This document shows, piece after piece, positions 1-12,232 of a stretch of 64,000 bases of DNA; within the stretch, counting starts at the first letter, position 1; each line of letters begins with the position of its first letter. Below the pieces are notes generated by a model, which worked only from the letters and a program-made list of their open reading frames with translations, searched no databases and was not told the DNA's origin. The translations under genes were made by a program, and so were the position numbers. The stretch is from positions 24,114,501 through 24,178,500 of the forward strand of contig NC_092672.1 of the NCBI RefSeq assembly GCF_964355755.1. The letters are read 5' to 3'. Origin of the DNA: Antedon mediterranea. Its lineage: Eukaryota; Echinodermata; Crinoidea; Comatulida; Antedonidae.

Positions 1-133
1 ATGTCATAGGATGGCGTACATCAACTTTTTACGATCGTATGTTAACGTACATGAATGTTTAAAAAATGTTAATTTCATTAAAATGATAACAATGATCACC
101 TATAATTCGTCAAAGTGACGAATTAAATTCTAG
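1..133 (+). mobile_element. Family A element, 3' end only (A0)
   Basis: The window opens inside the 3' end of a family A unit. It matches 4136-4268 closely and contains the terminal hairpin TTCGTCA-AAG-TGACGAA followed by AATTCTAG at its end. The sub-terminal sequence ATGATCACCT lies just upstream of the hairpin, as in the other A copies. The rest of the unit lies outside the window. Confidence 0.75.
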
Positions 134-1418
134 TTCTAGTTATTATTATTCTTCTTTCTGTACACTTTTTGTTCGTCAAATATCTCAAAAAGTTGAATAA
201 CAATGATCATAAACATTTCACAATGTCTTACAAATACTTTAACTTAGCCATAATAAGCTTTTCAGCGTGATCACTCATCCGTGACGTCACGTATACGCGA
301 TTTTGTGAAATCACACTATCAATCATATCTCCCTAACTCTTTATCACATATCAATAAAATTTACTATACGTAAACTTCAGGTCAAGGTAAAAAATATTAG
401 CAAATAAAAACTGGCGCGTCTCAAGGTCATGCACGTGCATTTGCGCGTAAAGGTTTTAAAAAGGTCAAAATTAAGTTTTGATCAATTTAGAGCATGAATT
501 AGGCCATTTGCGTGTTTCAAAAAATTACTGCGCAAAAACACGTTTTTGCGCACGCAATTCGTAAAAAGCGTAAAAAATAAAATTTGATGTAAACATCACA
601 TTCTACTCACAATCCTTAGTACATTCTCCGATTTTGAGTCAATTCCGACTTAAAATAACGCTGTACGAGCACGTTCAACATGACAAAATGCGCACATTAA
701 TTGCACAAAAGTGCAAAAAATTGTAAAAATTAAGGCCTTTTTAAAATGAATATAACTCTTCAGAATGGCAGGTGACCCCCAATTTGTTTAACTTAATATG
801 GAAGCCAATAAGTTGTAGATATAAATGTATATAAACATTAGACGTACAAAATTGTATTACGTCATCAAATGGCCACTTGCATTTAAAAATTAGGATTTTT
901 TTCCGTTTTGTGTAGGTTATCACATTCAATAGAGCGCATCTCTGCTATTTGAGCCCGATTTTCGCACAAATTTCAGTGTGTGCTTACTTAATTATTTATC
1001 TTTCTCATAAGTTGTCAGTGTTTTCATTTTGATGAAGTCATCACGCGTAAAAACTTGAATAACGTAGGTCGTATAATTTCACCTTCGCCGTAAATTTGAA
1101 TATCTTACAGCTCTTCAGAATTGAAGGTTACCTTGATGATTATAATTTATTATGAAAGCTGATGAAATGTAGATATAAATTCATATAAAAACCAAGCCTA
1201 TCGGATGTTGTGACGTTAACATATGGCCAGATGAAGTTAAAAAGTAGTTTTTTCATCTTTTTCGTCAAAGTTATACAAATTTCAAAGAGCGCGCACAGTG
1301 CTTCTACGTGCCAGATTCTCTTCCAATTCTTATATTTATTTGCTCAATTCATTATCTTTCGAAATTGTCATCTTTGAGTTTATTTTGATAATTCCATCAT
1401 ACCAAAAAAGTAGAATAT
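134..1418 (+). mobile_element. Family A element, body without 3' end (A1)
   Basis: This is an A body starting with the CTTCTTTCTGTACAC leader. It is nearly identical to 2745-4020 at an offset of 2602 bp. The internal hairpin TGCGCAAAAA-CACG-TTTTTGCGCA is at 529-552. The copy stops near 1418, before the ACAGTATATACTGT palindrome and the terminal hairpin, and joins the 5' tail of another A unit (ATCTTTATTATT) that leads into a B element. No protein-coding capacity is credible. Confidence 0.75.
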
Positions 1419-1432
1419 GAATCTTTATTATT

Positions 1433-2744
1433 GGTTATCCGCCTCAAGCGGATAAGCCCTTGGAATTGTAGTGTTACTTTTTTTTTATTATTCTTCTCTA
1501 TTTCCGCCGATTTTTGTGTTCAGCTTTTCTCTGCAACCTGTTAACATAACATGTTGTAACTTGGTAAACATTTAGACATTTAGCTGAAGATGTGCAGCCA
1601 AGCTTTTGGACGCTGGCAGAGCCGCGTAGCGTAAGTTACGCGCGATTTTCAGAAAATCCTAAGTTGATCATAACTTCGAAACAGATGAATATTTTTTTAC
1701 GTAATTTTCAGCCATGTTTGCTTCACATCAATTGCTAACTTTTTTATCGCTACCGAAATGTGTAACATTGGAAAGTGCGCGAGTAAACGGCGTTTGAAAT
1801 TTTAAAATGCTCTAAATCAATTTCTGATTAAATTAGAGCACGATTCAGGTCATTTTAAGCGTTTGAAAAATTGCCACCAGGTGCGCACATTTTTACGCGC
1901 GCACGGCGCAGGAAACACGTATGAGCATTTCTTTTGCACGATTTGTGTTTTTCAATCTTCGGTTAACAATTTTACGTTATTTTATTCACTTTTCAACTTC
2001 AAATGGCGTTCTACGAGCACGTTAAACATGACTGGTTGCGCACGTAAAATGTTAAAAAATTGTGAAAATGTTGCAAAATATGTATACTTTTAAAAGTGAC
2101 ACAGTTCATCAGAATGCAAGGTTACCCCCATTTTTTATTTTATTTTCTTGCAGTGTATGAATCATAGGTCTGATTTATTATAGTTTTGAATGTTAAAACG
2201 TGTTTAATGGCTACATTATTTGCATATTAAATATAATTTTTGAAATTTTTATCATCAAACAAACATAAACGTTTTCAAAGAGCAAAACAATAAACATAAC
2301 GTTTATCTTTTTTCTTCACATGTTAATATATAAAACTTAAAAGTATGCACTTTCATAATATGTCACTGTTTAAAATTTTTGAAGATTTCATCATAGTAAA
2401 AATTATGATTTAGTTTGCTAAGTAATAATCTATTTGCATCGAGTGGTTCACGACATACCGAATGAACGAGTAAACTTTCTTCGGATTTCCTTCGGAAGGT
2501 GCTCATATGGCTCGATGTGTCGTGCAACCGACTTTGGTATCAGAGGTATCGGGTTCAAATCCCGTCACGGGAAAACATTTAATTAAATGGATTTATTTGG
2601 TTATTACACTGAAAGGGCAGTTGTAATTTTAAATAGGCTACGTTTTTGGAAAAGTCATAACTGAGAAGTACTTTAATACGCAGGATACGTTTTATTGCGG
2701 GCGGATAACCAAACTCGTCCTCAAGTGACGAGTTTAAGTTCTAG
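1433..2744 (+). mobile_element. Family B element, divergent copy (B1)
   Basis: It begins with the hairpin GGTTATCCGC-CTCAA-GCGGATAAGCC and ends with GCGGATAACC, the hairpin AACTCGTC...GACGAGTT and CTAG. The start arm and the sub-terminal 3' copy are inverted repeats of each other. It is shorter than the copies at 4344 and 9126. The segment after about 2200 is unlike them and holds a tRNA-like stretch, so this is a rearranged or chimeric B copy. Confidence 0.7.
2505..2575 (+). other. Degenerate tRNA-like sequence
   Basis: The stretch contains GGGTTCAAATCCCG, a good match to the RNA polymerase III B box with a closed T-arm stem. About 40 bp upstream TGGCTCGATGTG loosely resembles an A box. I could not fold a full cloverleaf with a normal anticodon stem, so a tRNA-derived SINE fragment or chance match is more likely than a working tRNA gene. 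Confidence 0.25.
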
Positions 2745-4268
2745 TTATTATTCTTCTTTCTGTACACTTTTTGTTCGTCAAATATCTCAAAAAGTTGAAT
2801 AACAATGATCATAAATATTTCACAATGTCTTACAAATACTTTAACTTAGCCATAATAAGCTTTTCAGCGTGATCACTCATCCGTGACGTCACGTATACGC
2901 GATTTTGTGAAATCACACTATCAATCATATCTCCCTAACTCTTTATCACATATCAATAAAATTTACTATACGTAAACTTCAGGTCAAGGTAAAAAATATT
3001 AGCAAATAAAAACTGGCGCGTCTCAAGGTCATGCACGTGCATTTGCGCGTAAAGGTTTTAAAAAGGTCAAAATTAAGTTTTGATCAATTTAGAGCATGAA
3101 TTAGGCCATTTGCGTGTTTCAAAAAATTACTGCGCAAAAACACGTTTTTGCGCACGCAATTCGTAAAAAGCGTAAAAAATAAAATTTGATGTAAACATCA
3201 CATTCTACTCACAATCCTTAGTACATTCTCCGATTTTGAGTCAATTCCGACTTAAAATAACGCTGTACGAGCACGTTCAACATGACAAAATGCGCACATT
3301 AATTGCACAAAAGTGCAAAAAATTGTAAAAATTAAGGCCTTTTTAAAATGAATATAACTCTTCAGAATGGCAGGTGACCCCCAATTTGTTTAACTTAATA
3401 TGGAAGCCAATAAGTTGTAGATATAAATGTATATAAACATTAGACGTACAAAATGGTATTACGTCATCAAATGGCCACTTGAATTTAAAAATTAGGATTT
3501 TTTTCCGTTTTGTGTAGGTTATCACATTCAATAGAGCGCATCTCTGCTATTTGAGCCCGATTTTCGCACAAATTTCAGTGTGTGCTTACTTAATTATTTA
3601 TCTTTCTCATAAGTTGTCAGTGTTTTCATTTTGATGAAGTCATCACGCGTAAAAACTTGAATAACGTAGGTCGTATAATTTCACCTTCGCCGTAAATTTG
3701 AATATCTTACAGCTCTTCAGAATTGAAGGTTACCTTGATGATTATAATTTATTATGAAAGCTGATGAAATGTAGATATAAATTCATATAAAAACCAAGCC
3801 TATCGGATGTTGTGACGTTAACATATGGCCAGATGAAGTTAAAAAGTAGTTTTTTCATCTTTTTCGTCAAAGTTATACAAATTTCAAAGAGCGCGCACAG
3901 TGCTTCTACGTGCCAGATTCTCTTCCAATTCTTATATTTATTTGCTCAATTCATTATCTTTCGAAATTGTCATCTTTGAGTTTATTTTGATAATTCCATC
4001 ATACCAAAAAAGTAGAATATGATGTGTGTCCCGTAATTTCACCTATGCTACACTGTATATAGATATACAGTATATACTGTACATATTGTATATGGCATAT
4101 AATAGGCACAACTCAGTGATATAAGTGTATGCATCATGTCATAGGATGGCGTACATCAACTTTTTACGATCGTATGTTAACGTACATGCATGTTTAAAAA
4201 ATGTTAATTTCATTAAATTGATAACAATGATCACCTATAATTCGTCAAAGTGACGAATTAAATTCTAG
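2745..4268 (+). mobile_element. Family A element, body to 3' end (A2)
   Basis: This is a full A body with all internal landmarks: GCGC hairpin at 3131-3154, two sub-repeats around the GGCCACTT and GGCCAGAT words, the ACAGTATATACTGT palindrome near 4066, and the terminal hairpin with CTAG at 4265-4268. It lacks its own 5' hairpin because B1 sits at that point. With A1 it forms a 2602 bp tandem duplication. Confidence 0.8.
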
Positions 4269-4270
4269 TT

Positions 4271-7200
4271 AGGTGATCATTTAGAATAAAATGATCACCT
4301 ATTGTTATTGTATGAAATCTTTATTCTTCTTCTTATTCTTATTGGTTATCCGCAACGAAGTTGCAGGATAACCTCTTGTGATTGTACGAAATCATTCTGT
4401 ATGATTTTTGTGTAACGCTTTTCTCTAAAACTCGCAAACATAACATTTCGGTAACTATCTTAACATATTGACATTTACGTAACGTCGTCAAGCGAAGCTT
4501 TTCATGACGTTTACAATTGCGCAACGTGACTTACGCGCGATTTAACGATTTTGTCGTATTTAACATAGCTCGACAACCAAATAACATTTCAACTTGAAAC
4601 TTTGCAAAAGTTTAATTTATATCATGCGCTAACTTTCTGTTGAAAAAAAATTGCGTGTTTTACACAAAGTTAGGCGCGCACGCGCATTTAAAATTTCAAA
4701 ATGCGCAAAATTAATTTATAATCAACTTTCTACGCGTTTCATGTTGTTTTAAGCATGTCAAAAATTCCCACGCGTGCGCACATTTTTACGTGTGCGGTGC
4801 GCACGTAGTATTGAAAACGTACTTTTTTCGCGTGATTTATATTTTTCCAGCCTTTTCTAGTAATTTTACCAAATTTTAAACAATTTCGACTTAAAGATAC
4901 GTCATACGAGCACGTCGAATTGGACAATTTGCGCGCGTTTTTTATGAAAAGGTTAAAAAATTCGTTTAAAATATGCCTTTTTTTAAACAGTCGTAATTTC
5001 TAAACTAGACGGTCAACTTTTTGTGGATGGCATATTCTGGAAGTAGATGAGTTGTAGATATCGGATCAGGTATTAATATGGCTAACCGGACATTGTGACG
5101 TCATTGTATGGCCACGCGAATATAAAATTTAGGATTTTTGTATCTTTCGTCATAGCTCATCACATTGAATAGAGCGCATCTCCACTTATCCGTTTTCCAT
5201 TTTCACCCCGATTTTGATTTTGTCTAGGTCAATCAAGTATCTTTCGCATGAGTTAAAAATATTTTAATTTTTTTGACGTCATCATGCCTAAAAATTTAAA
5301 TCACGTGTGGCATTAATTTCATCTTTACAGTAAATTTTAATCTGTTATAGCTCGTAAGAATAAAATGTGATAATCACGATTAAAATTTTTTTCTGGAAGC
5401 TATTGGATTGTAGATACGAAATTATGTAAAAATGTTGCCAATCGGATGTTGTGACGTCATCATATGGCCAGTTAAATAAAAAAGGTCGTATTTTCATCTT
5501 TTGCGTCATAATTCATTACATTTAAAAGAGCGCGCATCAATATTTCACGTATTCAAATTTCTTCTACACGCTAATACGTTGTTGCTGAGATAATTTCCTT
5601 TCGGAATTGCTACCTTCGCGTTTCATTTTAAAACCGTCAACATGTTAAAAATTGCAATAAATAGCGGGTCCCGTAATTTCACCTATTCTACACTGTATGT
5701 GATATGGATACAGATTATACTGTGTATACTATATATGAATTTAAATAATAAAATTCAGCAATAACAACATATCATATTCTTCAGTTCAGGTCATAATGCC
5801 AACGTGAACACTTCCTTTTGTCCTCAACCTATCCCCTTAATGTTAATGTTGCACCACTTGCGCGGCGGATAACCAAACTCGTCAAAGTGACGAGTTACAT
5901 GTCTAGTTATTTATTTCTCTCTGTACAAATTTGTGTAACAATTATCTCAAAAAGTTTAATGTAAATGATTACCAAAATTTTACAATGTCTTTCAAATACT
6001 GTAACTTAGTCCTAATAAGCTTTTCAGCGTGATCACTCATCCATGACGTCGCGTATACGCCATTTTGTGAAATCACATTGTCAATCATATCTCTATAATT
6101 CATTATCACATATTAATGAAATTCACTACACGTAAACTTCAGGTCAAAGGTAAAAGTATTAGCAAATAAAAAATTGCATGTTTCAAGGTCATGCGCGTGA
6201 AATCGCGCATTAAAATTTTAAAAAGCTCAAAATTAAGTTTTGATCAATTTAGAGCATGAAATAGGCCATTTGCGTGTTTCAAAAAATTACTGCGCAAAAA
6301 CACATTTTTGCGCACGCGATTTTTAAAAAGGGTAAAAAATAAAATGTGATGTATACATCATATTCTACTCACAATCCTTAGTACATTCTCCGACTTTGAG
6401 TCCATTCCGACTTAAAATAACGCTATACGAGCACGTTAAAAATGACAAAATGCGCACATTAATTGTACAAAAGTGCTAAAAATGGTAAAAAATAAGGCCT
6501 TTTTAAAATGAATATAACTCTTCAGAATGGCAGGTGACCCCCAATTTTTTTAACTTATTATGGAAGCCAATAAGTTGTAGATATAAATATATATACATAT
6601 TAGACGTACAAAATGGTATGACGTCATGAAATGGCCACTTGAATTTAAAAATTAGTAATTTTTATCTTTTTGTGTGGGTTATCACATTCAATAGAGCGCA
6701 TCTCCGTTATTTGAACCCAATTTTTGCAGATATTTTAGTATGTGCTTGCTCAATTAATTATCTTTCTCGTGAGTTGTCAACATTTTTATTGTGATGACGT
6801 CATCACGCGTAAAAACTTGAATAACCTAGGTCGTGTAATTTCAGCTACACCATACATTTGAATATCTTATAGCTCCTCAGAATTAAAGGTGACCTTGAAG
6901 ATTATATTTTATTATGAAAGCTGATGAAATGTAGATATGAATTCATATCAAAATTAAGCCTATCGGATGTTGTGATGTTATCATATGGCCAGTTGAAGTT
7001 AAAAAGTAGTTTTTAAATTTCTTTAGTCGAAGTTATACAAATTTCAAAGAGCGCGCATTGCGCTTCTACGTGTCAAATTCTCTTCCAATCCTTATATTTA
7101 TTTGCTCAATTCATTATCTTTCGAAATTGTCATCTTCGAGTTTATTTTGATAATTCCATCATACCAAAAAATTTGAACTTGATGTGTGTCCCATAATTTC

Positions 7201-7417
7201 ACCTATGCTACACTGTATATAGATATACAGTATATACTGTACATTGTATATGGCATATAATAGGCATAACTCAGCACTATAAGCGTATAATAGGATGGCA
7301 TACATCAACATTTTCCTATCGTATGTTAACGTACGTACATGTTTAAAAAAAATTAATTTCATTAAAATGATAAAAATGATCACCTATAATTCGTCAAAGT
7401 GACGAATTAAATTCTAG
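4271..7417 (+). mobile_element. Family A element split by a nested B element (A3)
   Basis: The 5' hairpin AGGTGATCAT-TTAGAATAAA-ATGATCACCT and its tail occupy 4271-4343. A complete B element follows at 4344-5906. The A body then resumes at 5907 (ATTTATTTCTCTCTGTAC) and closes with ATGATCACCT, the terminal hairpin and CTAG at 7414-7417. Removing the B sequence gives a normal A unit of about 1.58 kb. The A body here is almost identical to that at 10721-12232. Confidence 0.75.
4344..5906 (+). mobile_element. Family B element, complete (B2)
   Basis: The copy opens with GGTTATCC-GCAAC-GAA-GTTGC-A-GGATAACC, a strong hairpin. It closes with GCGGATAACC, the hairpin AACTCGTCA-AAG-TGACGAGTT and ACATGTCTAG. 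Inside are two related segments of about 350 bp, each with a GTGACGTCAT word next to ATGGCCA. Short open frames in it are chance. The structure fits a Helentron-associated non-autonomous element. Confidence 0.75.
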
Positions 7418-7419
7418 TT

Positions 7420-7480
7420 AGGTGATCATTTAGAATAAAATGATCACCTATTGTTATTGTATGAAATCTTTATTATTATT
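7420..7480 (+). repeat. Solo 5' hairpin module of family A
   Basis: About 60 bp: a perfect 10 bp inverted repeat (AGGTGATCAT / ATGATCACCT, 10 bp loop) plus the tail ATTGTTATTGTATGAAATC and TTTATTATTATT. It is followed at once by a second identical module that belongs to the next full unit. It has no body of its own. Confidence 0.8.
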
Positions 7481-9056
7481 AGGTGATCATTTAGAATAAA
7501 ATGATCACCTATTGTTATTGTATGAAATCTTTATTATTTTTTTTCTTTCTGTACACTTTTTGTGTAACAAATATCTCAAAAAGTTGAATAACAATGATCA
7601 CAAAAATTTCACAATGTCTTTCAAATACTTTAACTTAGCCATAATAAGCTTTTCAGTGTGATCACTGACCCGTGACGTCACGTATACGCCATTTTGTGAA
7701 ATCACATTATCAATCATATATCCATAATTCATTATCACATATTTATGAAATTCACTACACGTTAACTTCAGGTCAAGGGTAAAAATATTAGCAAATAAAA
7801 ACGCGCGCGCACTTAGGGTCATGCGCATGAAATTGCGCATTAAAAATTTAAAAAGCTCAAAATTACGTTTTGATCAATTTAGAGCATGAATTAGGCCATT
7901 TGCGTGTTTCAAAAAATTACTGCGCAAAAAAATTATTTTGCGCGCGCGATACTTACAAAGTGTAAAAATTGCAATTTTTTTATACAAATCGTATTCTACT
8001 CACCATCCTTAGTACATTCACCAAATTTGAGTCAGTTCCGACTTAAAATAACGGTATACGAGCAGGTTAAAAATGTCAAAATGCGCAAATTAATTGCATC
8101 AAAATGATGAAAATGGTGAAAAATAAGGCCTTTTTAAAATGAATATAAATCTTCAGAATGGCAGGTGACCCCCAATTTTTTTAAGTTATTCGGGGAGCCA
8201 TTGGGTTGTAGATACATATTCATGTACATATTAGACGTACAAAATGGTATGACGTCATCAAATGGCCACTTCAATTTAAAAATTAGTAATTTTTATCTTT
8301 TTGTATGGGTTATCACATTTAATAGAGCGCATCTCCGTTAATTTAGCTCGATTTTCGCAGAAGTTTTAGTATGTGCTTGCTCAATTAATTATCTTTCTCA
8401 GGAGTTGTCAACATTTTTATTTTGAAGACATCATCACGCGTAAAAACTTGAATAACGTAGGTCGTGTAATTTCAGCTACACCGTAAATTTGAATATATTA
8501 TAGCTCTTCAGAATTAAAGGTGACCTTGAAGATTATAACTTATTATGAAAGCTGATAAAATGTAGACATGAATTAATATAAAAATTAAGCCTATCGGATG
8601 TTGTGATGTTATCATATGGCCAGTTGAAGTTAAAACGTAGTTTTTAAATTTCTTTAGTCGAAGTTATACAAATTTCAAAGAGCGCGCATTGCGCTTCTAC
8701 GTGTCAAATTCTCTTCCAATCTTTATATTTATTTGCGTAATTCATTATCTTTCGAAATTGTGATCTTCGAGTTTATTTTGATAATTCCATCTTACCAAAA
8801 AATTAGAACATGATGTGTGTCCCATAATTTCACCTATGCTACACTGTATATAGATATACAGTATATACTGTACATATTGTATGACACATAATAGGTACAA
8901 CTCAGTATGAGTGTATATGCATCATGACATAGGATGGCGTATATCAACTTTTAACGATCGTATGTTAACGTACGTGCATGTTGAAAAAATGTTAATTTCA
9001 TTAAAATGATAACAATGATCACCTATAATTCGTCAAAGTGACGAATTAAATTCTAG
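7481..9056 (+). mobile_element. Family A element, complete (A4)
   Basis: Complete unit: 5' hairpin module at 7481, body from about 7545, terminal hairpin and CTAG at 9053-9056. The body is very close to that of the truncated copy at 16866. It shares the variant GAGCAGGTTAAAAATGTC and TTATTCGGGGAGCCATTGGG, so a sub-family can be recognised. Confidence 0.8.
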
Positions 9057-9058
9057 TT

Positions 9059-12000
9059 AGGTGATCATTTAGAATAAAATGATCACCTATTGTTATTGTA
9101 TGAAATCTTTATTCTTATTCTTATTAGTTATCCGCACTATGGCGGATAACTCCTTGTAACTGTCCTGTTTCATCATCTTTTTTTTTTTTTTTTTTTTCTG
9201 TATTATTCTTCTTTCTTTCTGTCATTTTTGTGCAGAGCGTATCTCTAAAACGTGTAAAGTTAACATTTTATAACTTTGTCAACATATTGGCAATCACGTG
9301 AAGTTGTGCTTTCCTATAATTGAATGACGTCAGAGTTGCGCAACATGACTTACGCGCGTTTTTATGAATTTCGCGTATTTAACATAGATCGAAAACCATA
9401 TAACAATTTAAATTGAAACTTAGCAAAAGTCTAATTTATATCGTGCGCTAACTTTTTGTGCACTAAAAATGGCATGTTTTACACGAGGTTACGCGCGCAC
9501 GCGCGTTTAAAATTTTGCAATGCGAAAAATCAATTTCTAATCAACTTTATACGCGTTTCATGTCATTTTGAGCATGTCAAAAATTCCCACACGTGCGCAA
9601 ATTTTTACGCGCGTGGTGCACACGTAGCGTTAAAAACGTCATTTTTTCGAGTGATTTATGTTTTTCCCGCCTTTTCTAGTAATTTTACCAACTTTTAAGT
9701 AATTTCGACTTCAAATTACGTCATACGAGCACGTAGAATATGATAATTTGCGCGCTTTTTTGATGAAAAACTTCAAAAATTCGTCAAAATTAAGCCTTTT
9801 TTTAAACAATCGTAGTTTCTAAACTAAACGGTAAAAATTATTTTTATTACATATTCTGGAAGTTGATGAGTTGTAGATATCAGATCATGCATTAATATGG
9901 CTAACCGGACATTGTGACGTCATCGTATGGCCACGCGAATATGAAATTTAGGATTTTTGTATCTTTCGTCATAACTCCTCACATTTAATAGAGGGCATCT
10001 CCACTTATCCGTTTTCCATTTTCACCCCGATTTTGATATTGTCTAGGTCAATCAACTATCTTTAGCATGAGTTGAAAATATTTTAATTTTTATGACGTCA
10101 TCATGCCTAAAAATTTAAATTACGTGTGGCATTAATTTCATCTTTACAGTAAATTTCAATCTGTTATAGCTCGTAAGAATAAAATGTTATAATAACGATT
10201 AAAACGTTTTCTTGAAGCTATTGGATTGTAGATACAAAATCATGTGAAAATTTTGCCAATCGGATGTGGTGACGTCATCATATGGCCAGTTAAATAAAAA
10301 AAGTCGTATTTTCATCTTTTGCGTCATAGTTCATTACATTTAAAAGAGCGCGCATTAATATTTCACGTATTCAAATTTCTTCTACACGTTAATATGTTGT
10401 TGCTGAGATAATTTCCTTCCAAAATTGCTACCTTCGCGTTTCATTTTAAAACCATCAACATGTTAAAAATTGCAATAAATAGCGGGTCCCGTAATTTCCC
10501 CTATTCTACACTGTATTTTATATGTATACAGATTACACTGTGTATACTATATATGAATCAAAATAATAGAATTCAGCAATAACAACATAATTATCATAGT
10601 CTTCAGTTCAGGTCATAATGCCATAATCTTTTTCCGTGTGCAATATTCCAACGTATGGCGTGGACGTGGCGTTTGTCGTGCGGATAACTAACTCGTCAAA
10701 GTGACGAGTTTCATGTCTAGTTATTTATTTCTCTCTGTACAGATTTTGTGTAACAAATATCTCAAAAAGTTTAATGTTAATGATTACCAAAATTTTACAA
10801 TGTCTTTCAAATACTGTAACTTAGTCCTAATAAGCTTTTCAGCGTGATCACTCATCCATGACGTCGCGTATACGCCATTTTGTGAAATCACATTGTCAAT
10901 CATATCTCCATAATTCATTATCACATATTAATGAAATTCACTACACGTAAACTTCAGGTCAAAGGTAAAAGTATTAGCAAATAAAAAATTGCGTGTTTCA
11001 AGGTCATGCGCGTGAAATCGCGCATTAAAATTTTAAAAAGCTCTAATTTAAGTTTTGATCAATTTAGAGCATGAAATAGGCCATTTGCGTGTTTCAAAAA
11101 ATTACTGCGCAAAAACACATTTTTGCGCACGCGATTTTTAAAAAGGGTAAAAAATAAAATTTGATGTATATATCATATTCTACTCACAATCCTTAGTACA
11201 TTCTCCGACTTTGAGTCCATTCCGACTTAAAATAACGCTATACGAGCACGTTAAAAATGACAAAATGCGCACATTAATTGTACAAAAGTGCTAAAAAAGG
11301 TAAAAAATAAGGCCTTTTTAAAATGAACATAACTCTTCAGAATGGCAGGTGACCCCCAATTTTTTTAACTTATTATGGAAGCCAATAAGTTGTAGATATA
11401 AATATATATACATATTAGACGTACAAAATGGTATGACGTCATGAAATGGCCACTTGAATTTAAAAATTAGTAATTTTTATCTTTTTGTGTTGGTTATCAC
11501 ATTCAATAGAGGGCATCTCCGTTATTTGAGCCCGATTTTTGCAGATATTTTAGTATGTGCTTGCTCAATTAATTATCTTTCTCGTGAGTTGTCAACATTT
11601 TTATTGTGATGACGTCATCACGCGTAAAAACTTGAATAACCTAGGTCGTGTAATTTCAGCTACACCATACATTTGAATATATTATAGCTCCTCAGAATTA
11701 AAGGTGACCTTGAAGATTATAATTTATTATGAAAGCTGATGAAATGTAGATATGAATTCATATCAAAATTAGGCCTATCGGATGTTGTGATGTTATCATA
11801 TGGCCAGTTGAAGTTAAAAAGTAGTTTTTAAATTTCTTTAGTTGAAGTTATACAAATTTCAAAGAGCGCGCATTGCGCTTCTACGTGTCAAATTCTCTTC
11901 CAATCCTTATATTTATTTGCTCAATTCATTATCTTTCGAAATTGTCATCTTCGAGTTTATTTTGATAATTCCATCATACCAAAAAATTTGAACTTGATGT

Positions 12001-12232
12001 GTGTCCCATAATTTCACCTATGCTACACTGTATATAGATATACAGTATATACTGTACATTGTATATGGCATATAATAGGCATAACTCAGCACTATAAGCG
12101 TATAATAGGATGGCATACATCAACATTTTCCTATCGTATGTTAACGTACGTACATGTTTAAAAAAAATTAATTTCATTAAAATGATAAAAATGATCACCT
12201 ATAATTCGTCAAAGTGACGAATTAAATTCTAG
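9059..12232 (+). mobile_element. Family A element split by a nested B element (A5)
   Basis: It has the same composite layout as 4271-7417: A hairpin module at 9059-9125, a whole B element at 9126-10720, then the A body from 10721 to CTAG at 12229-12232. The insertion point of B within A is the same. The composite may therefore have been duplicated as a 3.2 kb block rather than formed twice. Confidence 0.75.
9126..10720 (+). mobile_element. Family B element, complete (B3)
   Basis: It starts with the perfect hairpin AGTTATCCGC-ACTATG-GCGGATAACT (one base shared with the loop) and ends GCGGATAACT, AACTCGTCA-AAG-TGACGAGTT, TCATGTCTAG. Relative to B2 it carries a long T tract near 9178-9197 and a different 3' spacer around 10620-10680. 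Both internal GTGACGTCATC words are kept. Confidence 0.75.

Noticed and set aside
7159-7383. Minus-strand 74-codon frame repeated exactly at 11974, and similar frames at other unit 3' ends
   Set aside because: It overlaps the AT palindrome and terminal hairpin of the A element; identical only because A3 and A5 are near-identical.
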